DNA of 64,000 nt from Thraustochytrium sp. TN22 (GCA_013306675.1 JABLUY010000046.1:62001-126000); one strand, 5' to 3'; shown: positions 1-12,300, numbered from the stretch's first letter. The notes: generated by a model not told the origin, from the letters alone. Translations and numbers: made by a program.

Positions 1-1441
1 CCAGGCTGTGGATTGCGCTGTTGATGCGCTCCAGGTCGCGCGGGTCGTGGCAGGAGGCGCTGCGCAGGTCGATCTCGGCGATGCGGATCTCCTCGTAGTT
101 GCGGTGCAGCGTCTCCAAAAAGTCCTCCTGCTGGCCCGGCGCGAAGAGCACGTGCAGGTTGCGCCCACAGCTCACGGCGCCGTAAATCTCCCACACGCAC
201 CACGCCCGCGTCAGCGCCGCCGGCACGCGCCACGAGTCGAAGAAGATGAGGCGGTCATCGAAGCGCCGGATGCCTTGGTGCAGCGCCGTGGACAGGACCA
301 GCTCGCGGTCGCGGCGCGCCTGTTCCGGCTCGTCCGCGTCGCGCACCGCCAGTCGCGTCTGATTCACGCAAAAGATGTCCAGCCACACGAACTGCTCCTT
401 GAGCGACCGCCCGTGCGCCTCGCAGTACGAGACCAGCGCGTCCACAAAGTCGGCGAACCGCGAGCTGCGCGCCTGGCTCACAAAGGCGCCCTGGAACGGC
501 CGTCCCTTCTCGTCCTCCGTCAGCAGGTCCAGGAAGAGCCGCCAGTTTCGCACGCACCGTTTCATCACCACCTGCTCGCAGATGTCTTCCATCGTCCACG
601 CGCGCCGCGGCTTGTCGCGCACCTGCTGTGCCGTGAATCGCACGAGCTCCGCCTGCCGCATCGCCTCGCCCAGGTGCAAGTCGCCTTCCAGGTGCCGCAC
701 GTAAAGGATGGTGTCGCCCTTGCGTGTATTCTCCGACAGGTCCTCCTGGCACACGAGCAGCCGCACGTCGGGCGCCTCGGTCCCATCCATGAGTCGCCGC
801 TGCAGGTCCTCCAGGAACCACACCGACAGCCCGCGGAATCGAATGAATTCCGAGTCCGCGTCCAGCCGCGCGCACTCTTCCAGCGCCGGGTCCTCGGCCG
901 CCTCCCCGACCTGCTCTGTCGACGGCTCTATGTAGCACCACTGCTGATGCCCGTGATGGTCTTGTCGTTGTTGTTGTTGTTGCTGATGCTGATGATGATG
1001 ATGATGATGCTGATGATGCTGATGCAGCTGATGATGATGATCATGATGCTCGTGATGTCCGTCCTGGATATAGTTCTTGCCGCCCTGCGCCTCCTGGCCT
1101 TCCGTGGGCGTCTTGGCCGCGCGAAGCGCCTCGCTCTCGCCGTCGCTCACCTCGATCTCCTCGTCTTCCTCGTGGTCCTGGAAGTGCTCGTCGTCCTCCT
1201 CGTCCTCCTCTTCATTCTCGTGCTCGTCCTCCTCGTCATCGCCCTCGTACGGCGCGACGACGTCCTCCTCCGTCGGTTGTGCGAAGCAGCGCGGAATCCC
1301 GGCGCGGCGGCGCCGCGCCTCCAGCTCCGGGCCCTGTTGTCGCTGCTGTTGCGAGGCCCTCAGGCGCGGTCTAGCCGTCACCTCGTGCGTTGCCGTCGTC
1401 GTGCAGGTCGTCGTGCAGGTCGAGCAGCGCCAGGCCGCGTT
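1..1441 (-). CDS. Partial gene: WLDIFCVNQ-type (HET/TIR-like) domain protein
   Basis: A minus-strand reading frame stays open from the left edge to at least 1441, so the C-terminus lies outside the window. In gene order it encodes a low-complexity Arg/Gln part, a long Glu/Asp-rich stretch (about 1130-1260), a His/Gln run (about 965-1055), then a folded region. That region carries FVWLDIFCVNQ (about 350-395) and RAWCVWEIYGA (about 175-215), preceded by segments such as SVWFLEDLQRR and SRFADFVDALVSYCE. The pair of motifs (W-[IVL]-D-x-F/I-x-x-NQ, then R-x-WC-x-x-E) recurs in large protist protein families and resembles fungal HET and TIR-like folds. I infer that family and assign no biochemical activity. 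I found no in-frame ATG upstream of the conserved part, so the start is probably in a spliced 5' exon and 1441 is only an approximate boundary. Confidence 0.6.
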
Positions 1442-2765
1442 GCCGCGCCTCGCGCGCGACATGGATGGTGCCTTGCAGGCTTTGATGCGCGCTCTGACAG
1501 AGCTCAGAGCTCACGTCGCGGCAGATCAGGCGACTGCCTGCCTGCACGTTGGTGCCGCCCAGCGCAGCTTGCCCGAGCCGAAACGGGCTCTGCCCGCCCC
1601 CAAGGCGGCCGCGCCACACTGCAAGGAGTGAGGGCACCACCGGGGCACCGCCAGGGTGCAAGAGCGGGTTCTGCGAGCAGCCGCGACTCCGCGACTACGC
1701 CAGCCCGCGCTGGCCGGGCAGCCAGGCTCCCGGGCAGCTGAGCTCAGCTCGCGCCCTGCGCCTCGGCCTCCGGGTCGCGTCGCCGCGTCGTGCTGCCGTC
1801 ATGCATGCCACGCCATGCCTGCCGCCTGCCCGCGGCGCCGCCCGCTCGCGTCCAGCCCGCCGCCTGCGCCTGCGCCTGCGCCTGCGCCTGCGCCTGCGCC
1901 TGCGCCTGCGCCTGCGCGCGCCGGCCGCCAACCGCCGGCCGAGCCGAGCCCGAGGCTGCGCGGCGCGGGCGGACGGGCGAGCGGCGGCTCGCCTGCTCGC
2001 CTCTTTCAAGCGCGCGGCCCTCGGGGCGCCGCGCTGCACGTGCGGGCTCGGACTCGGCGCAGCGGCGCGGCGCAGCTCGCAGCTCGCCTCGCGGGCAGGA
2101 GAGAGGCCCGGGCTGCGCGGCGCGAGCGGCCTGGCAGAGGGCGCGGGGCGCGGCGCGGACCTCGGAGCTGAGATCGATCTTCGAGTTCACGCTGAGGAAA
2201 AGTCCTCGCTCGCCAGGCCTGGCCTGCCTGACAACCAGAAGATCGCAGCGTCTCGCAGCCGGCGCTGGCACCGCACCGCACTGCGCACTGCAAAGCCGGG
2301 CCCGAGCGCTGACTGGCCGGCGGACCACGGCGCTGGCCCCGGCCTGTGCGCAGAACACTGCCTGCCAGTGCTTGCGGCGCAGTGCGGCGCTTCGCACTGC
2401 ATTGCGCGGCAGGTGGTAACTTACTAACTTATCAGTTCTCCGTGGCCGGTGGCTTCCCGGCCGGCTTGTTTGCTTGCACCTCCGGCTGAGGATCTTCCGC
2501 CCCTCCGCGGGCGACTCCCGGCCGGCCGCCACGCATGAAATGAAGTTGAAAGATGCGAGACGACGGCGATGGTGAGCGGTGCGCCCGACCGGGCCGCGGT
2601 GAGCGCCGGAGAACCACGTTGCGCCAACTAGTACTCGCTTGGTTGGCCCCTGGCGTGTTTGCACTTTTACTGCAGGGTTGATTGAACTTGATTCTTACGT
2701 TTTAGTCGATACCAAGTGGTAGTGTAGTAAGTGTACAGGATGCTTCGCTTTGCTGGAAGACTTTG
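1442..2765. other. Intergenic / 5' region, no supported gene
   Basis: G+C-rich, low-complexity DNA between the partial minus-strand gene and the MCU gene. It holds nine perfect copies of a CGCCTG hexamer, a stretch with several interleaved GCACTGC-like short palindromes (about 2275-2410), and a perfect TACTAAC followed by CAG at 2422-2434. The open frames here are driven by the hexamer or are antisense-like, and none has a recognisable domain. It may include the 5' exon(s) of the left-edge gene. Confidence 0.5.
1861..1914. repeat. (CGCCTG)9 hexamer microsatellite
   Basis: Nine uninterrupted copies of CGCCTG. It creates spurious Arg-Leu, Ala-Cys and Gln-Ala frames on both strands. Confidence 0.95.
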
Positions 2766-3602
2766 CTAGGACGTGCGGCGGAGAACAGTGGCGTATGAAA
2801 GGCTGGAGAAGGTACGCGTGTACCAGAGAAGGGCGAGCAAGGAAGCGGTGGAGCCTACAAAGTATGTGATGGGCTCGACAATGTCCCAGGAGAGGAAGAA
2901 AAACGTCATGTAAAAGAGAGAGCCCTGGAGCGCGAAAACGCCGGCCACCATGGACCAGCGCACGGCCATCTCGCGCAGCGGGCGCGCAGGCTTGCGCTCC
3001 GCCTCCGGCGTCGGGTCGATCGTGGGCAGCGGCGAGGCGAAGCGCGCGCGGATGCGCTCCGGGTGCAGCACGACGCGGCCGGGATGGCGCCGGCTTACGT
3101 AGATCTCGCCCAGCGCCTCAAGCGCCTGCAAGTCGCCGCCAACCTCCTTCTGCACGAAGTCCGCCGGGAGCGTCCAAACCGGCACGGTGGCAGGGTCCAA
3201 CCGGCTGTCGCCCTCCAGCACGCTTGGTCCGGCGCAAACGCCGCCGCCCTCCTCCTTCTCCTCCTCCAGCTCAGGCCCGCCGATGCGTACGTCGCGCCCG
3301 CCGATCTTGACGACGAAGCCGCGCTGCAGGGCATCCTCCACCTTGGCGTCCGGCGCCGAGCCCTCCACGAGCAGCGCCTGGCTCCTCGCGTTGATGCCCA
3401 GCTCCTCGACGAGATTCTCCACCTTGGACCCGGCCCTGGCGGGCACTGCCAGCATGCCCTTGTCGCCCAGATCAGCTCGTACCCACACGTACCCGCTCAG
3501 CGCTCGCGCCGCCGTCGCCTTCGTCTTCGTCCTTGCCGCCGCTGACGCCGCCAAGCCAGCCTTGAGGCCCAGGCACCTCGTCGCCGCTATCATCCGCAGC
3601 AT
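2766..3602 (-). CDS. MCU: Mitochondrial calcium uniporter pore subunit (MCU-like)
   Basis: A 278-residue single-exon protein. The start is the ATG at 3602, in an ACCATG context, giving a basic/Ala-rich N-terminus typical of a mitochondrial presequence. The middle is a soluble domain. Two transmembrane helices lie at about residues 210-260. Between them sits SWDIVEPITYF, which matches the MCU signature W-D-I-M-E-P-x-T-Y-F; the Asp and Glu that form the Ca2+ selectivity filter are both present and the Met is replaced by Val. Family knowledge: MCU tetramers take up Ca2+ across the inner mitochondrial membrane. The gene is head-to-head with the gene at 4430. A bacterial-like or MCUb-like paralogue is the main alternative, but the intact D..E pair favours an active channel. 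Confidence 0.88.
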   Translation of the reverse strand: MLRMIAATRCLGLKAGLAASAAARTKTKATAARALSGYVWVRADLGDKGMLAVPARAGSKVENLVEELGINARSQALLVEGSAPDAKVEDALQRGFVVKIGGRDVRIGGPELEEEKEEGGGVCAGPSVLEGDSRLDPATVPVWTLPADFVQKEVGGDLQALEALGEIYVSRRHPGRVVLHPERIRARFASPLPTIDPTPEAERKPARPLREMAVRWSMVAGVFALQGSLFYMTFFFLSWDIVEPITYFVGSTASLLALLWYTRTFSSLSYATVLRRTS

Positions 3603-4429
3603 GGTGGCCTCCAAGCTCTACCTAGCTAGCTAGCTGGAGAGAGGCCAGCGCCGGCCGCACGGCGCCTCGCGACCCCCGCCGCTGCCGCGCGCCGCCGCGT
3701 CGGACGCCGCGCGCCTCGAAGCCGCGCCGCGCAGCGTGTCCGCAACGTTGGAGTTTGCCTCCCCGTCCGAGTCCGAGTCTCTGCTAGCTTGAGCTCCAGC
3801 GAGCTAGCTAGCTAGAGCGAGCTAGCTGCTGGCTGCAGCCGCCAGCACTCCGCGCGCCCTGCGCCGGCGCGGCGCGGCGCGGCGCGGCCCGTCTGCCTGT
3901 CTACCCGCCTGCCCCGCGCGCGCCGCCTGGCCGGCGCCGCGCAGGCTGCGGCGCTCGCGCGGCGGCATGATGAGTGAAATTCGAATTCGACTTTCGCAGC
4001 CTCGACGACGAGGCGGCGAAGGCGGAGAAGAAGCCGCGGCAGTCCTGCTTCGCGGTTCGAACGCGCGCGCGGCCGGCGGGCGGGCGGGCGGGCGGGCAGG
4101 AGCGCGGGAGCGCGGGCGGCGGCAGCGCGGCGGTGGCACGCGTCCGAGCTTGGCGCAGGGGCGCAACGGCGGCCGCCCGCTGCGCCGACGTGTGGGGCGC
4201 CGGAGTGGGCCGGGGCGGGCGGAGCTGGGCTGGGCTGGGCTGCGCTGGGCTGCGCTGGGCTGCGCTGGGCTGGGCCGGGGTCTTCTCGGTCGTCGCCTCG
4301 CTCTCGGTGTTCTCGCACGTCGTCGTCTCGCTCCGGGTCCTCCCGTGACGACCGTCGCTTTCTGAGCTTGGTGTCGCGTGTTGTGCTTCCTTTTGACGAC
4401 GCCGAGCGCGTCGCCGAGCGCGAGACAGG
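3603..4429. promoter_or_regulatory. Shared divergent upstream interval
   Basis: About 0.8 kb between two divergent start codons. It contains CTAG-tetramer runs (3631-3641 and 3804-3828), a CGCGG pentamer tract near 3865-3887, a GGGC tetramer tract near 4078-4098 and a GCTGG/GCTGC pentamer tract near 4222-4272. No coding feature is supported. A bidirectional promoter role is inferred from gene orientation only. Confidence 0.4.
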
Positions 4430-5813
4430 ATGCGGCGAAGCGTGCAGAGCAAGTCGCTCAATGACTTACGACAGCTGGACGCAGAGGCCGAGGAGAGGCA
4501 GTCGCTTCTGAGCAGAGCGGAGGCCCGTGGCGGCGGCCTGCCGAGGCGGCGGTGGTCCTTTTCCGATTTGCTGGGCCATGCGGACGCGGCCGGCAAGGGC
4601 AGCGGCAAGGAGGCGCCGCCGCAGCGACCCATGCCCCTGACGACGGCAGAGGGCAACGGGATCGGGAGCGGCGCGGGCGAGCAGCCACCAGAGTCCATGC
4701 TGCAGCAGTTTCAGCAGCGCCTGGCGCAGCAGGTGGTTGAGGCACTCCGGGAAAGCGTGAGCGATCCCAGGGCGCTCGAGGAGCTCTTCTACAACATCAG
4801 CAGCTCGGTGCCGTCCCGGTTCGCGGACAAGCTAAACCTGGACATGGACCGCCGCTGGTTCTACTACGAGCTGCTGGCCACGCACTACTACATGATGGAG
4901 CGCAAGTTCGCGCCGGGTGCCATCCGCGACACGCTGCTGCCGCTCTTCAACTCGCTCTGGTCGCTCGACCACTCGCCGGCCGTCTTCGCGCTGCTCTTCC
5001 ACCGCTACCTGCTAGAAACCCCGGCCGGTCTCAATTCCATGGGCTGGGTGATGCGCTTCAACGTGCTACTCAAGGGCGCACACCAGCTCTTCTGGTTCGA
5101 CCTCGAGCACGGCACGCGCAAGCTATGGCCGCTCTTCGTGCGCCTGCGCGAGAAGATCTTCGAGCCCACCTCGCCTTTCTTCATCGACGACGGCGAAGAG
5201 GACGAGGAGGATGTCGCGGGCGGCAAGACCAAGTCCTCCTTCTCCTCGTCTTCGTCGTCTTCGTCCACCTCCTTTAACAAGGGCGTCGGCGGGAGTGACC
5301 CGGTCTCCTACTACCAGAGCCGCCGCGCTGCGCGCGAAGCCATCCGCCAAGACTTTGGCTGCGTGCTCTCCCGTTTCTACTTTTACTACTCCTCGCGCCC
5401 CGAGCGGATGCTCACCTTCAGCGTCAACCAGCTCCAACTCGAGAACGGACTCGACTCCTTTGTCACGCAGCTCGTCTACCAGCTTCGCAAGGTCGGTAAG
5501 CACAACGAGACCGCGCTGCTCCACTTCCTGCGCTGCTCTGAGCGCATCCCCATGGACCAGCTCGAGCTCGCCTCGCGCAACCGCCTCTTCTCCGTTCTGC
5601 AGGAGCTGCAAATGCCCGGTGCCCCGCTCTACCCGACCGCGGCAGTTTGCACACAGGCGGAGACCACAATGAATGAGCTCTTCCCGCAAGGTAGGTGGCT
5701 TCGCTTCGCCATTAACCTGCTCTTTTGGTTTCTCCGCCCCGTCCATGTCCTCAAACACCTGTGGAGTCGTCACCATGCCTAAAGTGCTGCTGCTTCGTGC
5801 AAACGGAAAATGA
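4430..5813 (+). CDS. Conserved protein of unknown function, probably two exons
   Basis: The ATG at 4430 opens a basic/Ser-rich N-terminal tail, then a well-folded-looking helical region (about residues 85-420) with aromatic-rich motifs such as RRWFYYELLATHYYMMERK and GLNSMGWVMRFNVLLKG. That region is interrupted by an acidic and Ser-rich loop (about 250-285). I do not recognise the family. A likely intron runs from GTAGGT at 5691 to AG at 5784, with an ATTAAC branch-like motif and a pyrimidine tract. Splicing it in phase 1 ends the protein with QVLLLRANGK at 5813. If unspliced, the frame instead runs to 5782 and adds a hydrophobic tail of about 30 residues. The spliced form is preferred. Confidence 0.65.
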
Positions 5814-6388
5814 GATAGACGGCGGCGGCGGCCACCGCGCCGGCCGAGGCGGCCGTGACGATGATACACCGACGACAACGACAAGGACGACGACGACGAC
5901 GATCCTCTCGACTCTACCTAGCTAGCTAGGGGTCCCCTGTGCGTGCAGCAGTACTTCCTGCCTGCTGCCTGCCTGTAAAACTAGCCCTTCTCCTCCTCGT
6001 GTCATCGCCATTCTTTTTTGCTGCTGGCACTGGCGCTGCACCGCCCGCGTGCGTGCGTCGCGTCGCGCCGCGCCGCGCCGCACCCCACAGGTGCTTCGAC
6101 TCGGACTCGGGTGACTCTCTTCAGATGTTTTCGCCCGACATCATCCGTGCGACCGCCGCCAGCGCGCTGGACTGGATCACCCCGTGCAGTGAGATGACTA
6201 TCTCCAGATCGCCGTCGCCGCCCTAGTCAGCCAGCACCGTCTCCTCAAGCCAGACCGAGCTCGAGTGCGCCGTGGCTCCGGCGATCGCCGGCTGGCGGTC
6301 CTGCACGTTAGGCCATGGCTCGCGTCGCTGGGCCACCTTTGGCACTTGCTCTCACAGTCAAAGTCAAACTCGTCACGCCGCGCGCCGC
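5814..6388. other. Intergenic, no gene seen
   Basis: Contains a CTAG run at 5917-5930, pyrimidine-rich DNA, and a CGTCG/CGCCG pentamer tract near 6056-6080 upstream of the next gene. Frames here are short and lack domain-like sequence. Confidence 0.4.
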
Positions 6389-9300
6389 ATGAGCGGCGGC
6401 TTGGGCGGCGCCGAGCGCGCGCTGCGCACGCTGCTCGGCGGCTTGGGCAGCAGCGGCGCGGCGAGCGACGCCGCAAGCGCTGCCTCGCTGCTGGCCCTCC
6501 TGTCCCATGCTGAGCCAGCATTCCGCGAGGTCACGCTGCGTGTGCTGGCCGCGCAGCCGCTGCTGCTGCAGCGGCAGCTCGATGCGACCAGCAAGGACCC
6601 GGAGGCGCGGGCGCGCGTCGCCGACAGGCTCCTTGCCGTGCTCTACGATGACGAGAGCGCGGAGAATCGCCACCTGGCGGGCCTCGTGCTGGGCCGCGCA
6701 GGAGCAACAACTGGGGGCGCAAAGGTGCTGGACCAGGCCGCGAATGGTTGCTTCGAGCTCTTCCGCGCAGCCACCTGCGGCCCGAACGATGCTCGGACCA
6801 ACCATGTCGTGGCCGCCATCGCCGCGCTTGGGCCCTTTCTTGAGCACATCGTCGCCAGAGACGGGCCGCAGGGCGAACGCGTGCAGACCTTCGCGCGCGA
6901 GGCCCACCGACTACTCTCCTCGCAAGAGCCCCGCGTCCCGCTACTCGTTGCTACTCTGCTCCGCGCACTCCGCGAGCATCTCACCGATACACGCAGCAAC
7001 AGGGATATCTTCATCGAGCCACTGCGCCCGCTCGTGCAGCGACTCTTCGTCGTGCAGCGTTTGCGCCGCCACGTGAACGAGCCCGCCCATGATCTCATCC
7101 GCTCCGAGGGTAGCTGGTTCCTCTGCCACTGGTTCCAACTCCCAACAGACGACTTTATCGCCCAGCTAGACCCCGCGGTCGTCGCTGCTCTCGCCAACAC
7201 ACCCAGCGACAGCAGCGCACAGGACGCATACCGGGACAACGGCGAGATCACGCAGCTTCTTGCCCGCGCCAAGGCGCGCGCGAGACAGGCTGCTTCTGGC
7301 CGTGCGATGCAGACAGGGCCGCGAGCCTCACGAGCGCCGCGTCTCGCCATCCTCGGCGGCTTCGCACCGAGACGATTCGCCGAGGTCGCCGCCATTCAGA
7401 AATGCGCGGACGACCCCCACGACGACGACGACGACAACAACGACAGCCGCGATCTTGCCTCGCTCGAGGATCACACCGCAGCTCTGCGCAGCGGCCTCAG
7501 CTTCCAGCTTCAGGCGGCCGAGCTCGCCTTCTCCGGCACTCAGCGCGAGATCTGCCTGCAACTCGCCAACCCCACCGAGACACCCGAGCTCTTCTCACTA
7601 CAAACCTACCCAAGCAGACACTTTGTCGCCATTCCGGCGTATGGCGTCGTGGAGCCCAAGTCCTCCATCCTGGTACGCGTCGTCTTTATTCAGCACACGG
7701 AAGACGCCTCGCTAGCCAGTGTCAAGCTCAGCGGCTTCTTGCGCGTACGCACCGCTCAGGGCCTACCTGGGGAGCGCATTGCGCTCGCCGCCTTCCACGG
7801 GCCGCTCCTCCAGGTCGAGAACGAACGTGTCGAATTCGGCTACTCGCCGTTCCAGGCCCCGTCGCCGCGCTCGCTCCCGGTGATCGTGCGCAATCGCTCG
7901 CAGACAGCGTGCCACTGCGCCATTGCCGTCGCCAGCGAAGACCCGGCCTTCGTCGTCACCAAGTCCCGCGTGCTCATCCTCCCCGGCGAGGAGGCCTGGG
8001 TCGACGTCAACTTCCGTCCGCGCGAGGCCAAACCGTATGAGGACACGCTCCAGATCGTTGGTCCTGCCGGCGAGGTCCACGAGATCGAGCTCGCCGGTCA
8101 CGGTGGAAGTCCACTGCGGGTGCACGATCACGAGCTGGACTTTGGGATCGTGCGCACTGTCAAGGAGATCAAGTGCGTTCGCGTCGAGAACCTCAGCGCC
8201 GACCGTCCCTTGCTCGTTCGCTTCCGCTCCTCCCGACCTGCGCTCGTCCAGGTCCAGGGTGTCTGCCTGCAGCCGCGTGAGTCCCGCGACATTGAGGTCT
8301 CCCTGCACGGCGCCCCACCCGGCACCTTCCAGGCCATGCTCCTCGTCGGCGCACCGGGCTGCCTGCCGGTCCGCGTGCACCTGCACGCCTTCGTTGGTCC
8401 GCTCGTTGGCCTCCCACTCGCCAAAACCATCAGCTTCCCTGTGCAGAGCACAGGGCTTGATGCCGTCTTGCCGCTGCCTGTGCGAAACTTTAGCGACGCG
8501 CCCGTCGAGTTCTTTCTGACCGGCTTCGAGGACTCCCCGTGCACCGCCTGGTTCCAGTCGCCCACGCAAGACGCGGTGAACCTCACCTCAGGGACCACCG
8601 TCGTCATGCAGGCTGGGGAGGACGTCACGCTGGACCTACGCTTCGCGTCCGCCAAGCCTGGTCTCTTTCGTCTTCCAGTCTCCATCGAGCTCGTTCACCC
8701 GCACCGTATCACGTACGGTCCATGGTACATCATGCTGCCGTGTATTGGGCCCGACCTCAGCGGCGATGCGCGCCGCCTCAAGACCAAGCCCATCACCTTC
8801 GCCAGCCTCACGCGCATGCTGGCCGTCACGCCGACGAACGACCACGGCGGGCTGCGAGACAGTAGTGCGACCGATGAGGAAGATGGGGACGATGAGGAAG
8901 ACCCGGAGGGAATCAACGAGAACGAGGTCAAGGACGACGACGCGCTCGAGACGGTCGAGACCCAAGACCGCACCGCCAACCTGCGCTTGTCCGCGGACCG
9001 CACGCCCGTCTACCACATGCCCGGCAGGGCTGCCGAAGCGCTCGGCCGCGTCGAGCTGCGCAATCTCACCAACGTCTCGCAGCCCTACCGCGTGCTCGTC
9101 TCCAGCCCCTTTGTACTGCGCCAGCCGCGCTTGCTCGAAGGCTACGTCGACCCACACGACTCCATCTCGCTCGAGGTCGTCATCGACGCGGGCCTTCACA
9201 AGGCCGCCGAGAAGCCCACCTGGGGCTTCCTCTCTGTCCTCTCCACCGACGCGCGGGGCCACCTCAAGGCCGAGTCTGCCACGCTCTTGCACGGCGCCTC

Positions 9301-12300
9301 CACGCCTCCCGTCCACGTGACCGGGCCCGACGGCAGCTTTGTCTTTCGAGGCCTGTATCGAGGCGATAGCGACATGCGCGTGCTCCGTCTTGCCAATCAA
9401 ACCCCGCAGATCGTCGCCGCCAAAATTGCAGTCGAGCAGGACGCCCAGGTCTCCGCCTTTTCCGTCATTGAAGATCCGCACGCCGTGCCAAAGGTGCCCG
9501 CCACACAGCTCCAGCTTGACCTCCAGCCCTGGGAGCGCCGAGACCTGCGCATCGTCTTCACGCCGCGCACCTCTGACGTCTTTGCGGCGCCTTTGCGTTG
9601 CTCCATCACCGATCCTTTTGCAGCCGCGGAGGAGGAGAACGAGGACGACGCCAAGACCACGGCTGCCAATGCTGCGTCTGCCGAGGTCCTCAAGGTCTTC
9701 CGGGCACAGCTCGATGGCGGTGCCTTCGGGCTCGTTGCCTTTTTGCGTGCGAGCCAGACCGTCTTGGACTTTGGCACCCTCAGCATCGGCCGCAGTCTGG
9801 AGCGCACCTTGGCCCTTACCAACAAGTTTGCCCATCCGGTCGAAGTGGCTGTCGCGGTCGACGGCGGACCCTTTCGCATCGGCCTCGGTGCGGCTGACCT
9901 CCTCAGCCTGCCCTCGGCCACCGTGGATGCCACAAGGCGCGTGGCGCTCGACATCTCCACCAAACCGAGCAAGGCCGGCACCTCCGTGCGCTTCGCCCGC
10001 CTTCTCCCAATCTTTGGCGACATGTCTGAGTCCGTCGATATCGCTCTGCGCGTGAGCGCCGGTGAGGCCCGTCTCTCCAGCAGCCGCGGTGATCCTTGGC
10101 GCGTCTGGAGCTTTTGGAACGACGACCTCAAGCCCGTTCTCGCGGCCGAGCGCTCCGGCACTGTCGACTTTGGTGCTGTGCGCACGGCGTCCTCCAAACC
10201 GGCCCGCATGCGTCTCGTCCTCGTGAACCACGGCTCGCGGCCCCTCACGATCACCCGCATTGTCTGCAAGCACCCACAGCTGCGCTGGTCGCTCGACACG
10301 CCGCCTGGACACGCGCTCGCGCGCCCTGCAGCCGCCGGCGTGTCCCCGTCCCGCCTGCAGCGCATGCGCCGCGTCGCCGTCGCGGATGCCCTGGTCTGCG
10401 CTGGTGCCGACACCACCGCGAGGCACCGTCTGCTTAACATGGAGGCCCGGTTTGACCTCGCTGCAAACACGCCCACGGACTCCACCGTCGACTGGGACGA
10501 GGTCGACTATCAGCTCGCCGTGCTCCAGCGTGCAGTGTACCGCAGGCTGCGCCTCGAGGAGCTCGACCGCCGCCAAGCCCAAGACGAGCGGCCCGCTGAC
10601 CAGGACGAAGAGCCAGAGGAGCCGATGGAGACCCCAGAAGAGACTGACGAGGACCTTCGCCTCGTGCTCGCTTCCTATGGCGTTGGCCACAGGGACTTGG
10701 TATGTCTCCCCATCCGCCTCGAGCCGGGCCACGAGCTCCCACTACTTCTCACACTCGGCTTTGAGGTCGACCAGAGCGGCTTTTTAGACACCACGCTCGA
10801 GGTGCACCACGACGAGCCCGGAGCCCCGGCCGACACGCTCTGCGTCTTTCGGCTCGCTGCGAGCTTTCAGCCCGCACTGCAGGTCGATGTTGACACCCTT
10901 CGCTTTGGCATCGTCGCCACCGGCTCGACCGCGCACGCATTTGTCACGCTGCACAACCCGGGCAGCCTTGCGGTTCCCTGGGCGGCTTTCATTGACTCAA
11001 GCGTCTTCAGCTTCGCACCCGCCTCCTCCGTGCTCGAACCGGGCCATACGCAGCGCATCAAGGTGGTCTTTGAGCCGCCGGAGGGCCATGCGCAGGGTTT
11101 GCTCTCAGGCACGCTCGTCGTCCGTGAGACCGCCACGCCCGGGGCTGACGAGGTCCGCGTGCAGCTCGACGGCGCCGCGGGCGCCGCCCAGGTCATCGCG
11201 CAGCTCGCCACAGCTGAGCACGCGGCGCTTCTCGACGTTCCATTTGGCTGCATTCAGGTCGGCACGCGCAAGCAGGAGGACATCCTACTCTGCAATCGAG
11301 GCAACTTGCCCGCAGACTTTGTCATCGAGGAGATTGTCTCTGAGGATGGGAGCTCTACCACTTTCTTTGACTGCGCGCCCGCCGCCGGCCGAATTGGCCC
11401 GGGGGAGTCCTGCGCCGTCGCCGTGTCCTTCTCCGCCGCAGACCTCGGCGACTGCGCTTCCCGCTTCCGCGTCCTCTGGGACACGGCGCTGGACCGTGAC
11501 GGCGAAGCGGGCGGCACTACAACCTCGCAAACGCTGGACTTTGCCTGTCACGGTAGCGGTGGCACGCCGCAGCTCTTTGTGCGGCAGTCCTGTGTTGACT
11601 TCGACCAAGCCATTGCCGGGGTGGCAAACACGGCGGACCTGGAGCTCTTCAACCATGGGTCGGCCGAGTGCTGCGTGGTATTCAGCATGCCCTTTGACAC
11701 GCTTCGTGTGGACCACGGACCGCACGGTGTCCGCGTGCCCCCGCGCGAGAGTGTCCGTGTGCCGGTAATCTTTACGCCGCGCTCTCTAGAACGCCTCGAG
11801 GGCACCTTCACGGTGCGCTCGACGCACGACGCGCGCGTCAGCTTTCAGGTCGACGTCACGGGCGTGGTTGGAATTCCGGAACTCAGCGTGACTCCGGAGC
11901 GTGCCTTGGAGGCGCTCGACTTCGAAGTTGCGCTTGTCAAGCAGCGCCACGTGCGCAGCTTCACCATCACCAACATTGGCGACGTGGGGCTCGAGTACCA
12001 GTGCGCCTTTCTGCGGCCCACGCCGGCCGCACTTGAGCGCCATGAGCGCCTCCAAGCCCTACAAGCTGAGCCTCCGCGCGGCAGCCGCTCCCTGGCCAAA
12101 GCCCCCGACCGCCGCGCCTCGCCTCGGCGAACGGTCGACGCCTTGGAGAACCGACCGCGCTGGCTCGCCATGTTCACCTTCCCGGATGACTTCGAGGAGT
12201 TCACGCCAGACGCACTTAGCGTCGACCCCGTGGATGGCTACTTTGTGCCGGGCGTCATGGTTCACTTCACCGTGACATTTGAGCCGCAGGAGCGCGAGCG

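Noticed and set aside
8-1741. Long plus-strand frame rich in Leu, Met and Arg across the left-edge gene
   Set aside because: Its Met/Leu runs are the antisense of CAT/CAG and GAG/GAC codons in the minus-strand gene, whose product has coherent conserved motifs.
1744-2664. Minus-strand frame with a long Gln-Ala run
   Set aside because: It is generated by the CGCCTG hexamer array and flanking Arg/Ala-rich G+C DNA, with no conserved sequence.
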